19,714 bases of DNA from an uncultured Eubacteriales bacterium (GCA_905210485.1 CAJLXA010000034.1:1-19714), one strand, 5' to 3'. Counted from the stretch's first letter, positions 8,121 to 14,900 are shown. Numbers and translations: made by a program. The notes: generated from the sequence alone by a model not told the origin.

Positions 8121-8310
8121 GTTAAAAGCCGTTCCGTACATACGGACGTCTTTCTTTTCTCTCCCCGGATGTCGCTCTGTTGGCAACAGAGGTAGTTTGA
8201 GGGTAAAACGTCTCCCCTTGTTGGGAAATTTTCTAAAAACGCCGAAACCCCTTGTAAACAATGGGTTTTCTGCGCTATGCTCTCTCAAAAAATCGCTATA
8301 AACAGCGTTT
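8121..8310 (+). other. Hairpin-rich leader, candidate structured RNA
   Basis: Directly after the promoter come four hairpins. TCCGT/ACGGA is at 8133-8146. CTCTGTT/AACAGAG with a GGC loop is at 8175-8191. AAACCC-C-TTGT/ACAA-T-GGGTTT is at 8245-8268. CGCT/AGCG lies near 8294-8307. I do not recognise a known RNA family and there is no T tract at the end. It could be a small RNA, a leader, or part of an element end. Confidence 0.35.
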
Positions 8311-8355
8311 GACCGCTTACCGGGAATCGACCGAGAATTCTGAATTTTCACTCAT

Positions 8356-8391
8356 CGGGCGTGGCGCGATTGGTAGCGCGCGAAAGTTTTG
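8356..8391 (+). pseudogene. tRNA-Pro 5'-half remnant, copy 1
   Basis: The sequence aligns with the first half of the intact tRNA-Pro at 8709: acceptor-like CGGGCG, D arm GCGCGATTGGTAGCGC, then a degenerate anticodon region (TTTTGA). Homology stops at the anticodon loop and is replaced by GCGCGTGACCGC. No T arm or 3' acceptor strand follows, so it cannot make a tRNA. Confidence 0.65.
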
Positions 8392-8509
8392 AGCGCGTGA
8401 CCGCTTATAAGCCGGCCACCGCATGAACTTAACCGCCTCATGAATTGACCGCTGAAAGCTCGTTTGACCACTTAGAGAACAGACTGAAAAATCGAATATT
8501 TTCTCACTT

Positions 8510-8547
8510 CGGGATGTAGCGCAGTTGGTAGCGCGCGTGGTTTGGGA
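8510..8547 (+). pseudogene. tRNA-Pro 5'-half remnant, copy 2
   Basis: CGGGATG acceptor strand, D arm GCGCAGTTGGTAGCGC, anticodon stem strand CGTGG and an intact loop TTTGGGA (TGG anticodon) are all present. The sequence then breaks to GCGTGTGACCGCC. The missing 3' half would have had to supply CCACG or similar. Its anticodon stem differs from that of the intact gene, so it comes from a different tRNA-Pro allele, not a recent duplication of the neighbour. Confidence 0.75.
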
Positions 8548-8708
8548 GCGTGTGACCGCCTCATAAGCCGACCGCCGAAAGCTCGCAAAATCTCCGTTTT
8601 TCTCGCGTTTCCTCGCTTTTTTGCCACCGTGTTCTTCGGCAAAAAACTTTTGACCACAGATTTGACCACTTACGGATTTGACCTAAAAAATCGAATATTT
8701 CCACCAAT

Positions 8709-8784
8709 CGGGGTGTGGCGCAGCTGGTAGCGCGCGAAGTTTGGGACTTCGATGCCGTCGGTTCGAATCCGGCCACTCCGACCA
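8709..8784 (+). tRNA. tRNA-Pro (anticodon TGG)
   Basis: Complete 76-nt cloverleaf. The acceptor CGGGGTG/CACTCCG has C1-G72, typical of bacterial tRNA-Pro. The D arm is GCGC/GCGC and the anticodon stem CGAAG/CTTCG. The loop TTTGGGA gives anticodon TGG at 8742-8744. The T arm is GTCGG-TTCGAAT-CCGGC, with CCA encoded at 8782-8784. No consensus promoter sits directly upstream; TTGACC boxes are present without a convincing -10, so transcription may come from 8087-8114. Confidence 0.95.
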
Positions 8785-8819
8785 AAAACCCCTGAAATCT
8801 ACTGATTCAGGGGTTTTTT
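8785..8819. terminator. Bidirectional terminator after tRNA-Pro
   Basis: AAAACCCCTGAA and TTCAGGGGTTTT flank a 9-base loop and end in a T6 run. The A tract on the other side lets it also serve the minus-strand accessory genes converging from the right. Confidence 0.9.
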
Positions 8820-8939
8820 CTTTACTTTTTGCGCTACGTCGTAAAGCATTTCTTTTTGAATAATCAAATTCTTTCTTAATCTTAGTTGTACATCCATCTT
8901 TTCTTCATCAGTATAACCGCTAGAACTCCTCTTCGCCAC
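8799..8939 (-). CDS. Small hypothetical ORF or gene remnant
   Basis: A 46-codon frame begins at a GTG (8937-8939) and reads KRSSSGYTDEEKMDVQ then LRLRKNLIIQKEMLYDVAQ, ending inside the tRNA-Pro terminator at 8799. The composition (acidic then basic amphipathic helix) looks protein-like, but there is no ribosome binding site before the GTG and an in-frame stop lies just upstream. It is probably the 3' tail of a lost gene or a frame-broken remnant in the AT-rich accessory patch. No function can be assigned. Confidence 0.3.
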   Translation of the reverse strand: MAKRSSSGYTDEEKMDVQLRLRKNLIIQKEMLYDVAQKVKKKPLNQ

Positions 8940-8988
8940 GTATCAGATATTACATTCATAAACCAATCTCTCCCAATTTCAACGCATA

Positions 8989-9201
8989 TTATTTCTCGTC
9001 TGGTACGATCTCTACAATATCGTCCATCTTGCATTCGAGGGCAGTACAAATCTTAACGAGGACGTCGCTGGAGACGATAGCGCCGTCCTTGCCCATCTTG
9101 GTGATGGTAGCGATGCTGATGCCGGCTTTTTCGGCGAGTTCTTTCTTTTTCATATCACGGTCGATTAAAAGCTTGAATAATTTTTTATAGCTTGCGGTCA
9201 T
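8989..9201 (-). CDS. XRE/Cro-type helix-turn-helix regulator
   Basis: The 70-residue protein is a single helix-turn-helix domain. YKKLFKLLIDRDMKKKELAE leads into AGISIATITKMGKDG (recognition helix about residues 27-40), then SSDVLVKICTALECKMDDIVEIV. This is the short Cro/C1 form (HTH_26-like) seen in mobile elements and next to restriction or toxin genes. It should bind DNA as a dimer; the target is unknown. I chose the ATG at 9201 because GAGGTG lies seven bases upstream; that site overlaps the end of the HNH gene, four bases away, so the two are translationally coupled. The frame is open ten codons further upstream. Confidence 0.88.
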   Translation of the reverse strand: MTASYKKLFKLLIDRDMKKKELAEKAGISIATITKMGKDGAIVSSDVLVKICTALECKMDDIVEIVPDEK

Positions 9202-9205
9202 TGCA

Positions 9206-9952
9206 TTACACCTCAATAACATAAAATTCATTGATTATATCGTCTTTCACAGCATTATAAATCCCACGCAACAGTGCTGTTTTCCATGTGTTTTTTTGTG
9301 CGGTTTCGTAAGATTGCAAACACTCGGTCAAATATTGTAACAATCCCTGCTTTCCACTCAGTTGATATACTTTTTTCCAAATTCCGATATTTTCTGATAT
9401 TTCAGTTGATGCTTGAACGGAATATGCATGCTTCAATTTATATAAATCCAAATGTGCACATAACCGAGAATGAAGTTCAACATTAACCGTCTCTATTTCC
9501 GGATTAACATAATACTGTGCGACCAAAATATTGTTTTTAGATACAACATCAGCACACAACCATATAACATTGTCTACATCATCAAAATATGGATGTAACG
9601 GCGCACTTAACTTGCTGTTAACAGGACTATTGCCTTTGTTGCTATTACAATCCTTACATGCCGGAATCAAATTGTCCGGTGTAACTGAATATGTAGGATA
9701 CAGAGTCTTTGCTAAATAATGATCAAGAGTCGAAGCCTGTCCGATATCACAAATTGGGCATTTGCCGGATTTAGCATTCGCAATTATTTTATCATAATAT
9801 TTTGCCCTGACATCCGAACATATTACAAACTTACGATCGTATAGTTTCACCATCTCATCTTTGGTAATTATCGTAACGGTGCCACATGACAGTATATTCA
9901 CCCAGACAAAGAAACGGGCGCATTTGTCAATGCGCCCGCAAGTTTTATTCAT
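9206..9952 (-). CDS. HNH endonuclease, apparently 5'-truncated
   Basis: The frame encodes 248 residues. The HNH core is complete: zinc ligands CPIC (Cys65, Cys68) and CKDC (Cys99, Cys102), catalytic LDHYL (His78) and Asn94 in PDNLIPACKDCNSNKG, followed by LHPYFDD. Relatives as I recall them have ITKDEMVKLYDRKFV-like sequence preceded by about 50-80 residues of a conserved N-terminal region. Here similarity seems to start near residue 28, and the preceding 27 codons cross a terminator-like hairpin (9915-9938). I therefore think the gene lost its 5' end; ATG at 9853 (residue 34) is an alternative start, without a good ribosome site. Such nucleases often partner an ATPase in phage-defence loci; none remains here. 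The patch is AT-rich (32% GC at 9361-9420). Confidence 0.7.
   Translation of the reverse strand: MNKTCGRIDKCARFFVWVNILSCGTVTIITKDEMVKLYDRKFVICSDVRAKYYDKIIANAKSGKCPICDIGQASTLDHYLAKTLYPTYSVTPDNLIPACKDCNSNKGNSPVNSKLSAPLHPYFDDVDNVIWLCADVVSKNNILVAQYYVNPEIETVNVELHSRLCAHLDLYKLKHAYSVQASTEISENIGIWKKVYQLSGKQGLLQYLTECLQSYETAQKNTWKTALLRGIYNAVKDDIINEFYVIEV
9915..9938 (-). terminator. Terminator-like hairpin within the 5' end of the HNH frame
   Basis: CGGGCGCATT and AATGCGCCCG form a perfect 10-bp stem with a 4-base loop. On the minus strand it is followed by TTTCTTTG. It lies about 80 nt downstream of the predicted start of the transcript from 10026-10054. Confidence 0.6.
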
Positions 9953-10003
9953 CTCCGTCCGTTACATGCCTGTCAGAATGGTAAACAAAAACGAAAGAAC
10001 TCC

Positions 10004-10054
10004 CGCGATATATCGCGATTGTTCGATAATACGACATATACGATCACATGTCAA
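10004..10054 (-). promoter_or_regulatory. Minus-strand promoter with a palindromic operator-like dyad
   Basis: On the minus strand, perfect TTGACA (10049-10054) and TATTAT (10026-10031) have a 17-bp spacer. The perfect 14-bp palindrome CGCGATATATCGCG (10004-10017) covers the first transcribed bases, where a repressor would block initiation. The adjacent XRE protein is a candidate binder, by inference only. Promoter plus the hairpin at 9915-9938 would define a transcript of about 105 nt. Confidence 0.65.
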
Positions 10055-10240
10055 ACCGGATCGTATGCAAAGATAAACCGCATATGAATGACCGCATGCA
10101 AAACCGGTCCGCGTACCAAGGAAAATCGTTTGCCAAAAGAAAAACGTTTATCGGTCTTCTCCGGCATACCGGCCGGAAAAAAGTGGTGTCGGCCGTTTTT
10201 ACGGTAAAGCCCCTTTCATATTCGGCTTTTTAACCGCTTC
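10055..10240. other. Intergenic stretch with nothing further recognised
   Basis: Between the promoter at 10026-10054 and the stop of the methyltransferase-like gene at 10247 I see only short GC-rich dyads, such as CCGGC repeats near 10162-10177. AAAGCC/GGCTTT near 10209-10232 could weakly terminate the minus-strand operon, but no T tract follows. Confidence 0.4.
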
Positions 10241-10246
10241 AGCGTT

Positions 10247-10903
10247 TTACCGGCGGTTCTCCTCATGATTGCTCTCCGTTTTCCGCACCGCACGACGGGC
10301 AGGCTTTCTTCCGAGATAGCGGCACACACGCGCTTTATATCGGATGTATTCTTCGCCGAATGTCCGTTCCATGAATTTTTCTTCCTGTAATATCTGCAAA
10401 TGCAGCATAACGATTGCAAACAAGGAAAAAGCGCCGCTGACCGGGTTGCCGTACATGAGAAAAACGCCGATATACATAAGGTCAAAGCCAAGAAACGCCG
10501 GATTGCGGCTGACCATATAGATTCCCCGTGTAACAAGATCGGTTTTATCTTTCTCCGGGATTCCCGCCCGCCAACTGTCTCTCATGCAGAAAACCGCCAG
10601 AAAAAACACGGCGTCACCGATAAATCCGAGAACAGCGCCTGCCGTCCGCACACCGTGCGGCATGTAGTTCCAACCGGTTCCGACCGAAAAAAATTCGGCG
10701 GCGACAACGGTATATGTCGCTGTCGCCATCAGTGTTTCTATAATATGTATTTTTCTTTCTTTTACGCTTCCTATATGATTGGTTTTAATGCCGCGCTTTT
10801 TCTGCAAAAACATCTTTGTAAAATAGATCGCATAAAAGGCAAGCAGCACAAGAACCGCCAGAACGCCGTATGGAATAATCTGCTTTTTAATATTAAAATC
10901 CAC
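10247..10903 (-). CDS. Isoprenylcysteine carboxyl methyltransferase (ICMT/PEMT)-like membrane protein
   Basis: The 218-residue protein has about five hydrophobic segments and ends with the ICMT/PEMT-family signature. This comprises VTRGIYMVSRNPAFLGFDL (residues about 126-144), a hydrophobic pair, then LQEEKFMERTFGEEYIRYK and CRYLG. In this fold the R-x-P and E-E residues help bind S-adenosylmethionine at the membrane face. Bacterial members methylate lipids or small molecules; the substrate here is unknown. It starts at GTG (10901-10903), with AGGA upstream, and overlaps the preceding gene by 11 bp, so it is translated from the same operon as its last gene. The C-terminus is strongly basic. 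Confidence 0.85.
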   Translation of the reverse strand: MDFNIKKQIIPYGVLAVLVLLAFYAIYFTKMFLQKKRGIKTNHIGSVKERKIHIIETLMATATYTVVAAEFFSVGTGWNYMPHGVRTAGAVLGFIGDAVFFLAVFCMRDSWRAGIPEKDKTDLVTRGIYMVSRNPAFLGFDLMYIGVFLMYGNPVSGAFSLFAIVMLHLQILQEEKFMERTFGEEYIRYKARVCRYLGRKPARRAVRKTESNHEENRR

Positions 10904-11450
10904 TTTGATTTCCTATTTCTTTTTCTGACTTTTGTTCCGCGCCGAGACGGCAAAGAAGAGACATAACGATGAACATGATTCCGACCGAAACCGACGAGGA
11001 AGCGTTGAGATCCAGCGGCCCCACGTCGGCCAATGTCGCTTTCAGCACCGCATAGGCAATGGCCGCAACGGTTTGCGCCGCAAGCGAAATTCCGATTGCC
11101 AGAATTCCGAGGCGCGTCATTTCTTTTGCGCCGCCAAGGTCAAACGGCGTACCGTCCGCAAGTTCTCTTTTGAAATAATGCGCCGCAAACGCGGCGAGCA
11201 CACATTCGCCGGCGCAGAGCACCATGCCGACCGCCATGCTTGCATAAAGCGTACCGAGGCTCATGTCCGCCTCCGTATACAGAAAACTTTCCAACGTCAC
11301 ACCGCCGATTTTCACCGCGGCGGCGCCGACGGCAAGACCGATAATGCCGAAAAAGCAACCGAAAAACCCGACAATGCAGAAGATGGCTACCACTTTGCTT
11401 AGTATCTGTCCGATTTTCGCTAATGTTTGAATAATTTTGAGTGTTTTCAC
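10893..11450 (-). CDS. Four-helix membrane protein, DUF2975-like
   Basis: The 185-residue product has four clear hydrophobic segments, near residues 19-45, 70-92, 112-135 and 150-168. After TM2 comes HYFKRELADGTPFDLGGAKE, a soluble loop reminiscent of the PF-x-x-x-x-x-x-x-L/M-R-x-L pattern in DUF2975-type proteins. I cannot assign a function. The gene sits 12 bp after the acetyltransferase stop and overlaps the methyltransferase-like gene, so it belongs to the same minus-strand operon. Confidence 0.75.
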   Translation of the reverse strand: MKTLKIIQTLAKIGQILSKVVAIFCIVGFFGCFFGIIGLAVGAAAVKIGGVTLESFLYTEADMSLGTLYASMAVGMVLCAGECVLAAFAAHYFKRELADGTPFDLGGAKEMTRLGILAIGISLAAQTVAAIAYAVLKATLADVGPLDLNASSSVSVGIMFIVMSLLCRLGAEQKSEKEIGNQSGF

Positions 11451-11462
11451 GATGATCTCTCC

Positions 11463-12215
11463 TTACTGTATTTTTTCGATAATTTTCAGAAATTTCGGCG
11501 GCGACTGAATTTCATGCGTGATAAATCGTCCGCCCTTATAAAGCGCAAAGGTTGTGAACGGGCACGGCGCGGCCTGCGCCTCTTCCTTTGTATCTATATG
11601 CACGGTTTGCAGAAGAACGCCGTTTTCTTCCGCCGTTTTTTTCAGGAGCGGTACATATTTTGCCGTAAACGGGCATTGATCCGTATAGTAAAGGACATAT
11701 CCGTCGGCCGTCGGCCGCACGTCTTTTACCGAAGATCCGAAATGCGGTTTTTCCGCATTTTCCGTAAAAGGCAAATACATCAGAAGAAAATGCGGATCGC
11801 TTCTGTCCGCAATCGTAAATCCTTTGTGTTCAAGGAACTTCCTGTCGGCAAGAAATCCCTCTTTTTTCTCCGACGACAGTATAACAAGGCCTTTCTTTTT
11901 GTTTTTTCTGCCGTCTTCCATACATGCGTCAAGAAGATCGTTTGCGTATCCGTGCCCCTTGAGACTTCCCGAAACCCAAAGGCAATCAATATATAAATAT
12001 CCCTCCGCCTCTATCGGCGCCCATGCATTTTCGGCCGGGATATATTCTATGAAACATTTTCCGCGAACGTTGCCTTTCAGGAAAACAAGACCGTCGTCAA
12101 ATCTTTTTCTTAACCATGTCTTCTTCGATAATACCTGCGCGTTCTTTTCGTCGGCAATCGCACAGCAAATATGTTCTTTTTCCAGATTATCTTTTGTTAC
12201 TCTTATGTACTCCAT
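11463..12215 (-). CDS. GNAT acetyltransferase with C-terminal YoaP/thioredoxin-like domain
   Basis: The 250-residue protein has two domains. Residues 1-150 are a GNAT N-acetyltransferase: YLYIDCLWVSGSLKGHGYAN carries the acetyl-CoA-binding loop KGHGYA (86-91). Residues about 165-250 form the YoaP-like domain: VLYYTDQCPFTAKYVPLL has a thioredoxin-type beta-strand with Cys181 in CPFT, and APCPFTTFALYKGGRFITHE follows. The second cysteine of a CxxC motif is replaced by Thr, so redox activity in the classical sense is unlikely. The start is the ATG at 12215, with GGGGAGA nine bases upstream; the frame is open 15 codons further. The acetyl acceptor is unknown. It lies mid-operon, about 100 bp after the TIGR04076 gene. 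Confidence 0.87.
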   Translation of the reverse strand: MEYIRVTKDNLEKEHICCAIADEKNAQVLSKKTWLRKRFDDGLVFLKGNVRGKCFIEYIPAENAWAPIEAEGYLYIDCLWVSGSLKGHGYANDLLDACMEDGRKNKKKGLVILSSEKKEGFLADRKFLEHKGFTIADRSDPHFLLMYLPFTENAEKPHFGSSVKDVRPTADGYVLYYTDQCPFTAKYVPLLKKTAEENGVLLQTVHIDTKEEAQAAPCPFTTFALYKGGRFITHEIQSPPKFLKIIEKIQ

Positions 12216-12317
12216 TTTATATCTCCCCGTAAATTTTGCGGAATATGGGTCGCGCGCCATTGTTTAGCCGATATACTGCCGTTAAAAATTCCGGTACGAC
12301 GTTTTTAATTCCGTCGG

Positions 12318-12671
12318 TCAGTTGTCCTCGTAAAACTTTCCGCGAAAGAAATTCTCGTTGCCGAGCGGCGTTGCGGTAAGGCGGAACATGACGCAGCCGT
12401 CCGGACAGACGACGGTTTTTGTGTATTTACCGTCCCCGCCGATATTTGTCAGATCACCGCCGCTGCGCACGGCTTCCATGATCGGAAAAAGAACCGTCAT
12501 CGTCTTACTGCATATGCCGTACCCCTGTTCATTGACGGGGCAACCGTATGTAGCGCGATACCTGTCGCCGATCTCCTCACCGTTGCGGCAATACCGTTCG
12601 CACTTTTCGCCGCGCAGATAACCGATGACCTCAACCTCAAATTCATACTCCTCGTTATACCATTTTTTCAT
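12318..12671 (-). CDS. TIGR04076-family protein
   Basis: The 117-residue protein has the pattern of this small uncharacterised family: an N-terminal beta-strand (FEVEVIGYLRGEKCERYC), a central cysteine-containing helix (GYGICSKTMTVLFPIMEAVRSGG), and a C-terminal CPDGCVMFRLTATPL strand. The conserved cysteines (ERYC, YGC, GIC, VVC-PDGC) could bind a metal or be redox-active, which is inference. There is no signal peptide or membrane segment. It starts 4 bp after the upstream membrane-protein gene, so the two are co-translated. Function is not known for the family. Confidence 0.8.
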   Translation of the reverse strand: MKKWYNEEYEFEVEVIGYLRGEKCERYCRNGEEIGDRYRATYGCPVNEQGYGICSKTMTVLFPIMEAVRSGGDLTNIGGDGKYTKTVVCPDGCVMFRLTATPLGNENFFRGKFYEDN

Positions 12672-12675
12672 GTTT

Positions 12676-13272
12676 TTACTCCTTGTTTTTAAAATGCATA
12701 AACGACAGTATTCCTGTCGGCAAAAACCATGCGCACCATATTTCCAGCACTATGACCCCGATGATCGCGTCGCTGTTTTCCGTGAAAACTCCAAGCATCG
12801 GAAACAAAAGACAGCTGATGAAAAACATGCCGTGCAGAATAAGTAACCACTTTAAAACCCTATCGGCTTTTGTCCGCGTTATGACGGTCAACCCGGCGAA
12901 AAAAGTCGCAAGCGACATCATGGCATACCCGAGCATATCCAGATTAAACAGGAGTCCGAATCGCTGAAAGTCAAGCAGTTTCGCCGCCTCTTTGCCAAGG
13001 CCTCCGCTTCTCACAACGGTCAGTTGCGTAAAATATACCACCGTGATTACCGCCGCATAGGCCGCCGCCATTGCCATGGCGGCATACCCCGGAACTTTGG
13101 CGTCGGTCTCCGCATAAAAGGCGAATCCGCCAATCATCAGCACAAAACCGAAAGCAATAAACATGGAAGAAAAATAACTGCCGGCGTCAAATCCAAACAG
13201 CATGGAAACCGCAAATGCCAAAATGGCAAACGCATTGACGGCCGCGCCGCACATTCCCGTTACTCTGTTCAT
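12676..13272 (-). CDS. Six-helix hypothetical membrane protein
   Basis: The 198-residue protein is almost wholly hydrophobic, with six likely membrane segments: near residues 8-26, 34-52, 62-82, 108-131, 140-160 and 166-190. I recognise no catalytic or transport motif. Its ATG overlaps the TetR-family stop codon in TAATG, so it is the first structural gene behind the regulator and its likely regulated partner. TetR regulators commonly control adjacent membrane proteins, so export or envelope stress are possible roles; nothing in the sequence decides this. Confidence 0.78.
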   Translation of the reverse strand: MNRVTGMCGAAVNAFAILAFAVSMLFGFDAGSYFSSMFIAFGFVLMIGGFAFYAETDAKVPGYAAMAMAAAYAAVITVVYFTQLTVVRSGGLGKEAAKLLDFQRFGLLFNLDMLGYAMMSLATFFAGLTVITRTKADRVLKWLLILHGMFFISCLLFPMLGVFTENSDAIIGVIVLEIWCAWFLPTGILSFMHFKNKE

Positions 13273-13884
13273 TATTTTTTCTCCACAAGTCTACGGAAAA
13301 CGTTATCCCTGTCAAAATCACCGCTGACAAATCCGGGCACTTCTTTGATTGCCTTACAGACAGCAATGCTGAAACCCGTGAGGATTTTTTCCGTTTCCGC
13401 GTCGGAATATGGGTATCCCCCCGTTACGCAAAGCGTTGCTATACCGTAACCGACCAGCCACATATCCCGGAAATATCTGTCGGCTTCCCCGGCCGTGATG
13501 TGGTAAACGTTCATCAGAAGCGGGCGCAATTCTTCCTGCGAACGCTCCATCGCCGCTATCGCGCCGCCGGAACTGTTTTCGGGCGATGACAGAAACAGCA
13601 GTTTATACAGTTCCGGTTCCTCCTGCGCAAAACGGATATACTGTCGGCCGAATCCGAAAAACGGCACCTTTTCCTGAAGCCCCCGACGGGCATATTCATT
13701 ATACAGATTTTCTGCCGCAAGGCGTATCGCCGTCCTTGCCTCTTCCATATTGGCAAAGCAGGAAAAAACGGGTTGCGTCGAAGCGCCGAGTTCTTCCGCA
13801 ATATCCCGTGATCCCCTTTTTTCTTGTAACATTCACCGCGGCCTCTATAATCTGTTCTCTTGTAAATTTGCATTTCGGCGGCAT
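13272..13884 (-). pseudogene. TetR-family regulator with a frame-breaking deletion in the DNA-binding domain
   Basis: Translation starts well at 13884 (AAGGGTGA before ATG) with MPPKCKFTREQIIEAAVNVTRKKG, the first helix of a TetR DNA-binding domain. It then leaves frame. The next frame resumes with SRDIAEELGASTQPVFSCF, the helix-turn-helix, and the ligand-binding domain continues to the stop at 13272. The family normally has 8 residues between the KKG turn and IAEELG (24 nt); only 10 nt are present. This implies 14 nt lost, which also explains the frame change. The flanking GATCACGG suggests slippage between short repeats. The regulator is probably inactive, unless this is a sequencing error near the A6G4 run at 13813-13822. 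Confidence 0.8.
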
Positions 13885-13933
13885 ATCTTCACCCTTTCTT
13901 TTGATAAATAGTGCTTGATATATAACAATTACT

Positions 13934-13962
13934 ATATTATCATATATCCCGCATTTTATCAA
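13934..13962 (-). promoter_or_regulatory. Promoter of the TetR-led operon
   Basis: On the minus strand, TTGATA (13957-13962) and TAATAT (13934-13939) have a 17-bp spacer, 49 bp before the regulator ATG. An imperfect dyad with TGATA and TATCA ends (13917-13942) overlaps the -10 box and is a plausible autoregulatory operator. Confidence 0.6.
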
Positions 13963-14045
13963 CAGCAAACGCCGTTCGGGAAACCGTTTTTACGGCTGTT
14001 TTCCCGAAAAGCAACGTTATTGTACCGCAGATCCGTTATAAAGTC

Positions 14046-14074
14046 TTGCATGCAAACAAAAATCGTGCTATACT
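14046..14074 (+). promoter_or_regulatory. Promoter for the Tam-like methyltransferase
   Basis: TTGCAT (14046-14051) and TATACT (14069-14074) with a 17-bp spacer, 34 bp before the start codon. Confidence 0.7.
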
Positions 14075-14108
14075 ACTCGTATAATCCATTGAAAAAGGAG
14101 CATGCCTC

Positions 14109-14882
14109 ATGGCCGATTGGAACGCCGTACAATATATGAAATTTGAATCGGAACGGACGCAACCTTCCGTGGATCTTCTGAACCGACTCACGGATCTCGC
14201 GCCGAAGCGTATTCTCGATCTCGGGTGCGGCCCCGGTAACAGCTCCCATGCATTGGCCGGAAAATTTCCCGCCGCTGACATCATCGGTATTGATTCTTCG
14301 GAAGATATGCTGATAAAAGCAAAAGCGGCCTATCCGCAGTTTTCTTTTGTTTCCTGCCATGTACCCGACGGACTTTACCGCATAGACGGCACGTTCGATC
14401 TTGTATTTTCCAACGCCTGTATCCATTGGATACCCGATCAAAGGCAACTGATCCGCTCCGTTTTTGAAAAATTGAGTCCCGGCGGTGTTTTCGCCGTACA
14501 ACTTCCGATGACCGAAAAAGCGCTCTTTTACCGTTTGCTTTATCAATTGATAGCCAGCGGACAGTGGAAAAAACTGAACGGGATCCGTAATTTTCACAAC
14601 CTGTCCCCCGAAGAATACGACGCCCTGCTGTCTGAATTTTCGGCTTCGCTTTCCATGTGGGAAACGATATACTATCACACGGTTCCGTCGCCGTCTGCCG
14701 TTCTTGAATGGTATATGGGGAGCGGCCTCCGCCCCTATCTGTCCGCGCTCCCCGATGAGGAACGTCCGCTTTTCCTGCACGATCTTGAGGCGCTCATCGC
14801 CGGGCACTACCCCGTAAAACCGAGCGGTTCCGTCATTTTAAAAATGCCGCGTCTCTTCTTCATAGCCCGCAAATGTAAATAA
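14109..14882 (+). CDS. tam: Trans-aconitate methyltransferase-like SAM-dependent enzyme
   Basis: The 257-residue cytoplasmic protein resembles E. coli Tam along its whole length, including the matching start (ADWNAVQYMKFESERTQPSV), the SAM-binding motif I ILDLGCGPGNSS (residues 35-46) and the acidic IGIDSSEDM that follows. The FDLVFSNACIHWIPD core, the YYHTVPSPSAVLEWYMGSGLRP segment and the PRLFFIARK end also match. Tam methylates trans-aconitate, an inhibitor of aconitase formed spontaneously from cis-aconitate; the same activity is inferred here. It is close in size to the 252-residue E. coli enzyme. AAAGGAG lies seven bases upstream of ATG. It is a single-gene unit with its own promoter and terminator. 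Confidence 0.9.
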   Translation: MADWNAVQYMKFESERTQPSVDLLNRLTDLAPKRILDLGCGPGNSSHALAGKFPAADIIGIDSSEDMLIKAKAAYPQFSFVSCHVPDGLYRIDGTFDLVFSNACIHWIPDQRQLIRSVFEKLSPGGVFAVQLPMTEKALFYRLLYQLIASGQWKKLNGIRNFHNLSPEEYDALLSEFSASLSMWETIYYHTVPSPSAVLEWYMGSGLRPYLSALPDEERPLFLHDLEALIAGHYPVKPSGSVILKMPRLFFIARKCK

Positions 14883-14900
14883 AACTTTTCTTTAATAGGA

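Larger units (their letters stand above)
8308..8672 (+). repeat. Dispersed TTTGACC(A/G)CTTA repeats
   Basis: The 12-mer TTTGACCGCTTA is at 8308-8319; TTTGACCACTTA is at 8463-8474 and 8661-8672. Shorter relatives (TTTTGACCACAGA near 8648, TTTGACC near 8677, GTGACCGC near 8397 and 8552) lie between. Each 12-mer comes 36-48 bp before a tRNA-Pro 5' half, so the whole is a repeated module. Spaced direct repeats like these beside a tRNA resemble arm-type binding sites of tyrosine recombinases; that reading is inference. Confidence 0.6.

Noticed and set aside
8561..8785. Minus-strand ORF starting MVGVAGFEPTASKSQ
   Set aside because: It is the antisense of tRNA-Pro; such VGVAGFEPT proteins are well-known spurious predictions over tRNA genes.
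7200..9000. CRISPR array
   Set aside because: The direct repeats near 8308-8672 are short, irregularly spaced and tied to tRNA halves, unlike CRISPR repeats and spacers.
13800..13825. Programmed frameshift in the TetR gene at the A-AAA-AAG heptamer
   Set aside because: The heptamer is in the right phase for a -1 shift, but the continuing frame is +1, and five family residues are missing, which fits a deletion.
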